A DNA stretch of 64,000 nucleotides from Luidia sarsii (Eukaryota; Echinodermata; Asteroidea; Paxillosida; Luidiidae): contig OX465107.1 of NCBI GenBank assembly GCA_949987565.1, positions 14,710,696 through 14,774,695 of the forward strand, read 5' to 3'. Shown here piece after piece: positions 34,601-46,600 of the stretch. A model generated the notes under the pieces. The model was not told the DNA's origin. It ran no database searches and saw only the letters and a program-made list of their open reading frames with translations. The number at the start of each line of letters is the position of its first letter. The first letter of the stretch is position 1. The position numbers and the translations under genes are program-made.

Positions 34601-37600
34601 TTGCTGTTGCTGCTGTTGCTGTGATTGTTGTTGCTGTTGTTGCAGCTGTTCATGCTACTGTTGCTATTGCTGCTGCTGTTGCTGTGATTGTTGCTGTTGT
34701 TGCTGCTGTTCATGCTACTGTTGCTGTTGCTGCTGCTGTTGCTGTGATCGTTGTTGCTGTTGTTGCTGCTGTTCATGCTACTGTTGCTGTTGCTGCTGCT
34801 GTTGCTGTGATCGTTGTTGCTGTTGTTGCTGCTGTTCATGCTACTGTTGCTGTTGCTGCTGCTGTTGCTGTGATTGTTGTTGCTGTTGTTGCTGCTGTTC
34901 ATGCTACTGTTGCTGTTGCTGCTGCTGTTGCTGTTGTTGCTGCTGTTCATGCTACTGTTGCTATTGCTGCTGCTGTTGCTGTGATTGTTGTTGCTGTTGT
35001 TGCTGCTGTTCATGCTACTGTTGCTGCTGTTGCTGCTGTTGCTGCTGTTGCTGCTGTTGCTGCTGTTGCTGTGATCATTGCTGCTGTTGCTGCTGCTGTT
35101 CTTGCTACTGTTGCTGCTGTTGCTGCTGTTGCAAATTTAGGGACTGATTTTCTGGATGTGTATTCTTGAATTGCAGGTGGGCAAGAGCCTTTCCTCGTCT
35201 TTGCAAACCGCTACTATATCCGACGTCTGGGAGTGGAAGAAAATTCACCAGACTATAGCATCATTGCGCGAGGCTTCGACGCAGCTGTGGCCTTGGACTT
35301 TGACTACAGAGGTCAGAAGTTGTATTTTTCGGATGTTGCCAACGGAACCATCTACAGGATGGGTATGGATGGGAGTAATATCGAGAAAATCCACAGCCAG
35401 GATGTGATGGCTGTGGAAGGGATTGCCGTGGACTGGGTTACAAGGTAAGAGGATATTTGTAGCTGTGTAAAGGCCTTGACAATTGCAGTACCTTTTCTAG
35501 CAAGACTGTTTTGAAAGGATCTTACCAAAATCAAAATATCGTACCCTGTGATTTGTTAGATTTGTAAATGAGTCGTTTGTAAATGGTCTCTAAAATGAAG
35601 ATGTTTATTTTTTTTTCTAAAAAAGTGCTGATCTAAAGCTGAGGGCTGTCATTAAATGATAGAAAATGGCTGCCAATGCCAACTGCCTGCTGAATGAAAT
35701 GTACCGGCGTTCCCATAGATAATAGGCCCAGAACCTTGCCCAAAAGCTGAACAATATGTAGGTCTTATAAGTTTTTATCATGAACCATAAACCAAAATAG
35801 ACAAGAATGAAATGAGGTTTTTTCAAGAACAAAAATTGGAATCCATGGAAGATTTGCCCTTTTGAGAGTACTGAGATACTAGCACATGATGAATGTGTAC
35901 TTTCTCTCAAAGAAAAATGTGGAGAGACACATTCAACCCAGAATGGGCAGGGCCTAGACTGAGTGATGCCCTTCCAACAGCAGAACATAAAGAAGATTTA
36001 AGAAAGGTGGTTGATATACCAGTAGTATCTGCGTTGCCCCCACGTGGTCAGCCAGATGAGGGACTATGGAAGGATTTACATGATGTGCAAAGTTTGCAGT
36101 TAACAGCCATGCAATAAGTCATCTTATTCTGAAGGATGATATGGCTCTGAGAAGAGTTGGTGTAGGTGGCTCATTTATGCAGAGCCCTACTCCTTGTAAG
36201 TAACTATTAACATGGTATTGCTTTCTACGATGTTATTCCATCATGCAAACGCTCAAATCTTATCACTCCCTCTCTACCGGTACTTTGGCACGTGATAGGA
36301 AGCTGTATTGGACTGATCGGAGCGCAGATGTTCTGGAGGTTTCAGATCTAGACGGCAAAAATCGGAAGGCTCTTCTACGCTCAGGTCTCTTTGAGCCTCG
36401 TGATTTGTCCCTGGATCCCAAAAATGGGTAAGATGATTTCACAGTTGTGTCTTGATATACAGGGGGAAGAGTAGGTTTGCTTTCTGTGTGGTATTCACAG
36501 AATGAAGATTCTTTTTACTACATGATTATTTTCCCTACTCTAACTTTCAGTAGTTTAATGCAACCCATCCTTCGATTTGCCAATTAGACACTTTGGGTTC
36601 AAATCCCGGTCAAGCCAAGGGACTTCTTCACTGGTACCCATATAGCCTTGATACATGTATATACAGCACACAAAATCACCCTTCACTGGTACCCATGTAT
36701 GTAGGCTTGATATAAACAACATATACCGTACCATTAATCGTCATGGGTACCCATTTAGCCTTGATATAAACAACATACATGTACCATCAATCGGCATGGG
36801 TACCCCCATGTACCGGTAGCCTTGATATAAACACACTATACCATCAATCTTCATGGGTACCTAGGTACTGTAGCATATACCATCAATCTTCACTGGTAGC
36901 CATGTAGCCTTGATATAAACACCATACCATCAATCGACATGGGTACCATATTGTAGCCTTGATATAAACACACTATACCATCAATCTTCATGGGTACCTA
37001 GGTACTGTAGCATATACCATCAATCTTCACTGGTAGTCATGTAGCTTTGATATAAACACCATACCATCAATCGACATGGGTACCATATTGTAGCCTTGAT
37101 ATAAACACACTATACCATCGATCTTCATGGGTACCAGTACTGGTAGCTGTGCATGTATAAACACCGTTCCATCAATCTTCACTGGTAGCCATGTAGGCTA
37201 CCATCAATCTTCATGGGTACCCAGGTAGCTGTGCATGTATAAACACCATACCATCAATGTTATCTGGTATCCATGTAGGCTTGATATAATAAACACCATA
37301 CCATCAATCTTGAAAGGTTTCCATGCAGTCACATTGAGAGCACCTAAATCCCTGGTTAAATGTACGAGAGAAGTACAAGTCTAATTCGTTGTGCACATGT
37401 CCTTCCTCAGGTTTCTGTACTGGGTTGACTGGGGTTTGAGTGCCTACATTGGCCGGATGGGAATGGATGGATCCGAGAAAACTACCCTACACAACGAGTG
37501 GATCGGTTGGCCCAATGGACTGACGATAGATTACGGCTCTGATGTTATCTACTGGGTGGATGCACATCTGGACTACATTGCGTAAGTTTGATCGGTCCTT

Positions 37601-40600
37601 TTCCTGCAAGGGAAAATCTGTGATAATTGGCTCTGCTCGTACTTTCAGATCATTTCTACAGAAGAAGTGTTGCATGGATTCCTGTCCTTCTAAGTAAGCT
37701 GTGTGGGATTATAAGATATAATTATATGATACAAAAATATAGGAGGGTTTGCGATGACCCCATGTACTGTTAAAGGAAAGGTACGTGTGCTCGGGTTCCT
37801 TTCAGAACCATACCTCTTCTTTAAGCAACCTTATACATGTACATGGTTTCACCGCAAACTCTCCTATATTGTTTCACCCACCATGCAAAGCCTTAAGTCT
37901 TATTGATACAAAAATGCTGGATGATGATGATGTGTGAAACATCTGCCTCGTTTGGTTTAAAATGCTGAAATCGATTTATTCAGAAATGACAACGAATGAG
38001 CCTGTTTCCCATCGGGTAATTATTTTCATCTCTTCTCCCCGTTATCTTGTCTCCATAGTTACACCGACTTGCACTTCAACCAGGTCCATCGTCTGCTTCA
38101 TGACGCCGAAGATCACACCATAGCGCATCCCTTTGGCGTCACGGTCTTTGGCGATTACATCTATTACACTGACTGGAATCTGAAGAAGATTTACAAGGCT
38201 CACAAATATGGCGGGGATGAGGTGGAACTGAAGACCTTGATCCATCGTCCCTTCTCTATTCATCTCGTGCATGAACTCAGGCAACCTAACCGTGAGTGAA
38301 ATGCTGACGATATAGTGTCCATGTCATGCACGCAATGACGGCTGTATATAGCAGCATGGTTCAGATTGCACTTGGATTATTGATCAAGAATTGTATGTAA
38401 ACAAGTTGCAAAGTTGTTGCCGACTTAGGGGATGGTGACCATCATGATCTAAAAGGGGCTGATATCATTTTTTAGAAAGGCTCTACTACATGTAGTACTA
38501 AGATCGAAATGCGAGGCCTTCTAATTGTTAAAAAATTCTAAAGAATTTGATCCTGCTTTGAGAAATGTACCTCTGGGTTCCAAACATCAGGCCCTCATTT
38601 GTTTTGGTAATTTTGGTCAGTAAGTAGTTTGCAACATTTTTTGCATATTACAAAGAATTTGCCAACTAGAAGTTAAATCTGTAAAGGTCGTAATTAATTC
38701 CGTATTTGTGGCTGTTGACCGTCAGACTAGAGCTGATGACAGATTGTCTGTTTCTTCCGCTTCCAGTGGCCAATCCGTGCGCCACCACCTCATGTCAAGG
38801 ATTGTGTTTACTGGGTCCCGGGGGTGCAACCTGTACCTGTGCAGAGCACTATCGTCTTGTGAACGGCTACATGTGTTCCCCAGATTGTACAGACGGATAT
38901 GTGCCTTGCAGCCTAGAAAACAAGGTAGTCTTTATTTCTTGGTGATGTACAATCAGAGGCCTTCTATATTGATGTTCTTCATGGCAGTTATAGGAGCTAC
39001 AACGCTTTTCTAGGTCTTATTATCTGTGAAATGCCTGAAGCCGCATTTGCTGTGGATTTTTCTCTGGTAAAACTCACTGAAATGATGGTTATTTTTCCCA
39101 TTCTAAGTCCAGTGAAAACAGCGCGGTAAACTCTCCGCTCTGTTACTTAGTCCGAGTCTATAGTCGTTAGAGTTTACTGGCCAAATTTTGCCCAGGAAAA
39201 TTTACCAGGTAACTTTCACTGAGTCGTTCAGTACAGTGGAAGTTGGCGAAGTTGGTAAAACACAAATTAATGTCAGCCTGTAAAGTCCATGTACCATGAC
39301 AAAACGCATGTGCTTTGCACAGTCTGCTCATACACTCCATGCTACTGAAAGTGGTTTGATTTGGTTGGCTAAATGGAGGTGCTGATGTCACGTCAAGGTC
39401 TCGCACGGCTCCCTTGTGAGCATGAGCCTTTTTTTATTGCTACCGGGTATCTCGGTTACTTTAATCACCTCTCAGTTGAATTTCCTGACTCCAAAAGTCC
39501 AAGCGGGTATGGCGTCAACAATCGTCTCATTGTCACATCAAGTCACATTGAACTGCGGCTTTAGACAGCAAGACTGAGCTATTACCAAGGAGAGCCTGCT
39601 TCCAGCGTTCAGGCCCTACCTTCTTGTAGATATTTACCACCCTTTGGTTACAAAAGGCTCCATGATACATGTGTATGAGATTTATGCCCTTGGCTGAGAT
39701 ATATAACAGGACCGACATATGATGCTCAACCACTGTCGTTGAGCTGCTGGTACCCTGTAAATTGTGTGGGTACTATATACAAGGACGTGCTTTGTAAACC
39801 AGCGTATGTGAAGCTTAGGGTGTTAGAACTAGAGTTAGGGTTGGGTTAGCGTTAGTGATAGAGTTAGGATTAGGATTAGGATTAGGATTAGGATTAGGAT
39901 TAGGGTTAGGGTTAGGTTAAGGATTAGGGTTTGGGTTAGGGTTAGGATTAGTGTTGTTTGGGTTAGGGGGGAGGCCTCAGCAAAACCTGGCTTTGCACAA
40001 GTGTTATACGTTGTGACGCATATACAGTATGCCTCCTTGCCTGACCTCCTCTCATCGCTGACATACTGTACCCTACCAGGCCTGGCTTTTAGCCCAAAAT
40101 CAAGTGTTTTCACAAATGTATGGCTCGTTCAAACTCTGTCTGTTTTTTTTTTTTTCACGCCAGTGTATTGCCTGGTATAAGATGTGCGATGGAATTGAGG
40201 ACTGTGCCCAGGGTACAGATGAACCGCAGAATTGTGGTAAGTGTCCACAAAACCAAAACCACTTCATCCCAAGGGGTGGGGAATCTGGGATTCTATACTT
40301 ATGTACATGTAGATCTCTTTAAGAAGGTCAACATTGCTCAAATTATGTTCTAACCTCTAGGGTGCCCTGTGCCATTTACTTTTCCGGTCAAGTTTCAGTG
40401 AATGGGGTTCTGAATGCAAATTGCAGAAAAGGCTTTCATTTGAATAATTTTGGCGCGGCTTATTTGATGGCCTTTAAGACTATTTTGGAAGGCCGCCATC
40501 TAAGGGCTGGATAGCTTAGATGGTAAGAGCGCTGGTACCGGTACGCACCAGAAGTCTCGGGTCCAAGTCCTGGTCCGTTCAAAGATTGATTTGCCATTTT

Positions 40601-43600
40601 TCAAAAGCACCCAAAAATTAATTTCTGTCAAATTTCCCTAATTTGCCTGTAAATCAGTACTTAATTGACAGAGACGGTCCAACTTTTTTTATGACGAATC
40701 TTCATTTTTGATTTGTAGCTGCTAGGATGTGTGCACCAGGTCAATACCAATGCAGGAATGGAGAATGTTTGACATCCACTAGTTTCTTGTGCGATGGTGA
40801 CCACGATTGCTCAGATGGGAGCGATGAAGGGTTATTAGGTCGATGTGGTAAGTTCATCAATTGAGAAGACAGACAGACTGAAAGATGGATGAACAGACAG
40901 ACAAGATTTATTCATACAAAGTTTATTTTCATGTCTTCCAATTCCTCGACAACTTACCTTTACGCTGAATTTGGCAGCTGGTTCAATTGTGACCCTCATT
41001 TTTCAGAAGCCACACAATGTCTCATAATTATTAACCAACTGTCACATAGATTCCTAGCCAACAAATATTTGGATTGACTATTTCAACCACAGTTTGAATT
41101 TCTTTTAAGGCTTGGAGCTTATCAAGACAGTTTTACTTGGCAACAATTACTTGATCAAGGGCAATTTGATGAAGGATTGAACCCATTCAGTGTCCATAAA
41201 TTGTTTCATTTTAATCTTACATTTAAATGCCTAAAAAGATCACCTCCATCTCTCTCATTCTACCTTGCAAGGCTTATTCATCCTTCAGGACCATTTTCAA
41301 ATGCATAATGTTTTTTGTTTTTGCTAGGATCGAAACATTCTGCCTCAAACCTTTTGATATTTTAAGTCATTTTCCAAGCAAACAGTTTTGAACATTTCTA
41401 TAAAATTATTGTAAAGCTAAAATGTTATAAACTGATTTCTGAGTTAAATGGCAAAAATGCAAATCTTGAAAATTCAGAGTGATTGAAATTTAAATCCTAG
41501 TTGAATCTTTCTCAAAGGTAGACTTCCCTTGGAGAATGGTCCTGCTAGGATCAAAGCATCACGTTCACTCCCTTTTGGCATTGTTTGTCTGTTACTTGAT
41601 GATGATGTATTTGTTTGCCTTGTACAGATACTACAGGTTGTGAGGATTGGGAGTTTAAGTGTCAGGACAGTGGAGAATGCATTCCCGAGAGAAGCATTTG
41701 TAACAAGCGCAGGGATTGCACAGATGGCTCCGATGAAGATCCAGATATGTGCCGTAGGTTCAAGTCTTTGGTTTTAACATTTTGAAATGCCATTGAACTG
41801 TACCGTACCGCACTTCTTCTTCTTTTGTGTCCATCATCTCTGATTTGGTTCAAATGTTGGGCCAGGCTCTTGCGCAGCTGAGGGCCTTCCTATTCGCACT
41901 TGCCAGATCTTCTAGGCAGCACTCGCCCTCCAGGAGTGGGCATCGCAGTAGATGTTGCATTGTCTGCTCTGAAACACCGCATTCACAGGTTGGATCGGCC
42001 ACATCAGCATAGCCCCACTTGCTCAGGTTGGCTTTGCTACGACCCACTTCTGTGCGTAGTCTGTTGAGGGACTTCCACAGCCTCCACTCAGATTTGTGGC
42101 CAGGTGCCAATTGCTCACTGGTTGGGATGGGCAGTTTTGCCATGTGTTGTTTTTCGTCTTGCCGCCCCTCCTACAGTGCTACGTACGGCACTGAAATGCT
42201 GTATAGTATTGCTAATTGACAGGGTTGGTTTGTCTTGTATCACAGAAACTGATGCCATATGTTTTGATGCGTTTCATAAGGTCATTATGTTGAACAAAGT
42301 TGTTGCTGGGATTGCAATTTCAACTCTATAGTGACAGGACAATCTCTTTGTAGTCTTTTTGTTTCACCATAAGAAATGAAATTGAAATGAAATGGATGTT
42401 GATAATGAGCCCTGTGAATTGTTCGGCTTTGTATTTTCTGCTCAATCTAGTGAGTGTGAGGCTTGCATAATTATTCATCTTTATTTTTCATGTTCATATC
42501 CCTGTTCTGTTTTCTTTTTTTCTTTTCCCCCAGGAAATCATGTTTGCTTGGATGGGTTTTTCAGGTGTTCAGATGGCTATTGTATTCCGATGGAATGGAA
42601 GTGTGATCTTGATGATGATTGTGGGGATAGCTCTGATGAACCTCACAGGGAATGCCGTAAGTTGGTGGTTCACCTTGATCAGAATTCCTATCTGTTTTCC
42701 CTTTTTTTTTTATAAAATGATAAAAAGACAAACTTTTGATTGTTTTTTTGCTGTTTCGAGCTGTTGAACCTCACACATGCACAGCCTAAATATCATATTT
42801 TACTTAAAAACAACTGGAAATTAGATTACCCATCTTTAGGGGGGGGGAATTGTTTTGGAAAAGTGGGGAAAAAGCTTTTAAAAAGTGCCCGCATCCTCCT
42901 TTTTTCAAAAAGTTAGGATGGGAAACTAACTTTTTTACTCGCGAGTAATAAACTATTTCTTACACTACAGAATGGTGCAAAAACTGAGATTTTTTTTTGC
43001 CTTTTTATACTTTCTCAGATTACCATTTGGGCTAAAACTTTCGCCGGATTTCTTTTTTGGAATGTTTAATGGTTTAACTGGCAATCTTTTGACTTTGACC
43101 AATGTTGTACAGGGCCTTTAAACCTCATTAATGATTGATTTCCATTCTAGAGATTAATCAGTGTGCCTCTGGATGGTTCGGCTGTGCCAGCAACTATAGA
43201 TGCATCCCGGAGTATGCTTTATGTAATGGACAGAATGATTGTAGAGATGGCTCTGATGAATTGAATTGTGGTAAGTCTTTACCTACACACTATGAACATC
43301 TGAACTGTGAAAAAGGGGTGAAAATGTAATTCGCCTCTCTGACCTGATAAGGACATCCTCTGGTCACTAAAGATCGCCTGTGAAAAAAACATGAATATCT
43401 AGGGTGGCAAGCTCCAGCCTTGAGGGATGGCTAATTCAATTACCAGTACAAAGGGACCACCAGCCCCCATAGAGGTACTGTATGGTGTCCTTGTACCTGT
43501 CACTCCTTGATACTTCTAAATTGTCTCTAGCCATTGGTGAAAACACTGTGAAAATGACTTTGCTAACTGTGTGCCATGAAATAGGGTGAAAACACAGTGA

Positions 43601-46600
43601 ATTTTCTTTTCACAGCTAAATGACATTTTCACCCCATTTTCACCATTTAGATGTTCATAGTGACATTTCCTTTGTGTCATAAGACTACAAGCAAAATTCA
43701 TGGCTTTTGATACAAACAGTAGTTTTGAGACACATTTTCTTTCACAGAAATTGAAGGAGTTTTTTCTCTCCTTTTTTCTCTTTATTTATTTTTGTTTGTT
43801 TTACAATCTGAGGCCCTATGGATTTGAATGATGCTTAGAACCTGATAACATGAATGTGTGATGATGATAGTCATTTGACTCATTTTACCTTCAAACTAGA
43901 CCCCACAATACTACTGCGCTTTTAATTGATGCCTTTATTGCAAAATGTTTGGCTACAGTTTCCAACATACAACCATTGGAAGAAGTAGCTTATATATGCT
44001 GCAGTCATTTCCACACACTTGCCTAGCCCTGTTTTCTTTGCACTTTTTTGTTTGCAGAGGATAGAACATGTGACCCTCTTGGTGAGTTTAGATGCAACAA
44101 CCATCGTTGCATTCCTCAAAGATGGTACTGTGACTTCGATAATGATTGTGGTGACTTCTCGGATGAAGATCCTAGATGTGGTAAGAGCTGGTTCTTCAGC
44201 AAGCTTATAGTCAAGCTATTCAGTAAATAAAGGGGGGCGGGGGACCAATCCTGATTTGGAATGATTTTATTAACGTGATAATTGTTGAAAATTAAGATTT
44301 GCCTTTTCAGCGATTGGATATCCGTGTCCCTATCGCTCTCCCCCTTCCTATTTTTTTGGTCCTTATCATCATTCTGCCTTTGAGAAATCTTAAGATACAA
44401 GTGTCTTTCATCACATTCAAGAGTGCAGATTATTCTTGGCAATGATGTGATTTTCCAGTCATGAGTGACCACTGCCCAAGCACCTCTGATGACGAACATA
44501 CAAATGTCCGTTTATCACTACACTGACCACTGGTCTACTTGCAAAGGGACTGTGCCAGTGTTGTGCTCCTAATATACTAGGACTGCCTACAATGATCAGC
44601 AGACTGACTGCTGCAGAAAGCAAATACTACAACCTTGGACAAGATTTATCGCTCAATATGCACTAGCAAAGTGCCTGCTCATATGCTGTATTCGATCTTA
44701 TATGAATTCCTTTTCGCTCCTTTCCAATGCACCACACAACCACTAAAACATCTCCCATAGGAACGCTACACTGAAATCAGCTGGCTATTTTCATATTAAT
44801 GTCATAACTAACGAATGCGGTAAAAGTCTTTGTCGCACAGGAGACGCTGTGATTCCTAAGCTTACTATCAATATAAGTTTCATTGTGATTGGCCAATGTT
44901 AACCACCGTCCAAATGTAGAAAAAGAATTTCCAGCCAATGGAAAAAATTCTTATATCCATGGTCAACCAGTACCCAATACACGCTGTACTACCGTGTTGA
45001 TGTGTACATGTACTGTACATGTACACACATGTGGCCTGTGTGACTTGTGTTTACACAATAGTTAATCCCAAAGATCAAGATATAAGGGTACAGGCACAGC
45101 AGTTTTCGAAGGAGCGTTTTTGCCATGGAAAAAATTGATATGAACAGACATGCAAGCTCTAGATGTGTTTCTAACCATCTACCTCAATTCCTATCTAACC
45201 AGATGTCTTGCTGATTATCGCTCCTGCGAGCTGTTGGTTTAGAATTTCCTGAAATCATTGGATGAATGTCTAACACCTGAACGTTTCATTCAACGATACT
45301 CTTACTCCTCAGAGCCTCGTCAGTGCAGTGAGAGTGAGTTTCGGTGTGTCAGTAGAGGGCGCTGTATCAGGAGCCAGTGGGTCTGTGACGGCAATAATGA
45401 CTGCAGCGATGCATCTGATGAGCACCCCGATATATGTAAATATTATTTTTCTCAAAATTGAGTGGGACTGACGTTTCAATCCTAGCAGGACCTTTCTTCT
45501 GCCTTTGAGAAAGGTCCTGCTAGGATCGAAACGTCAGGCCCACTAAATTTTGAGATTTGCATTTTGGTAATTTAGTCAGTAAGCAGTTTGCAACATTTTT
45601 GTATATATATATCACTTTAGGTATTATTTTCTGCTAGACTCTCTGTGTGAGGTCATACATGTATATATGCACATGAAACTATTCAATGTGACTCTAAATC
45701 TGATCCTGATCCCAATCCCGATTTTAATCTCAATCCTGATCCAGTTACTAATCCCAATTCTGATTTTTCAGGTTCTCAAACATGCAGGGCTGACCAGTTT
45801 ACATGTGGCATTGGCGGATGCATTGAATCCAATCGAACCTGTAACGGGGTGAATGACTGTAGCGATGGATCGGATGAATTCTGCCGTAAGTCCTAAATAA
45901 ATGTCAAACTGAAAAGGTTGCAATGGTCGACCATTGACCAATCATACAGGTGGAAACTTGTTGACTTAGTCCGTCAGAACTTTCATTTGAGTAATGGTGT
46001 ATTTACTGAAGTAAATGGTTTTCAATTTTGGTGATCAATTATTTCAAGGGCCTTCTTCTACATTCTGTGTAGGCTGAGACTGTAGATAACAGGCATGCAA
46101 CTTTTCCGCGGATCCGCGGATTTCCGTTTAATTCTGCCGTAATTTATTTTTTTTAATTTTTTAATTTTTTTAATAAAAAAAAAAATTAACTCAGCTTAAG
46201 GTCATGTGGTCCAAAACTGCTTAGAATGTAGCACAGACCATCTAGAATCCAAACCCCACGCCATAAGGGCTTCGTGCTTCGTGCTTGCAGTTTCATTCGG
46301 ACATTTTTAAATTTATTTTTTACAATTAAAGAGTTGCATGCCTGAGATAGCTCTGTCTGCTTTCCTTCATCCATTGCAAAGTACAGGGGACAACAACAGT
46401 AGGTCTTTGGCTTTGCTTGTGAAGATAACACTTCCATCTTGGAAAAGGCTCGCAAGCTTCAATTTCAAGCAAGAATCGCCTAGCCCATGTTTTCAGCATT
46501 TGGATAATAGAGACAATGTTAGAGCCCGGGTCCCAAGCCTTGGTTTTAGTAGAAGGCCCCTGGATTGATTTGACAAAGTCTTACGATGCATCGCACCGTA

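Noticed and set aside
34285..35169. 294-codon Ala/Val frame and opposing Ser/Asn frame
   Set aside because: Triplet-built minisatellite; lies wholly in an intron between EGF exon 11 and propeller exon 12.
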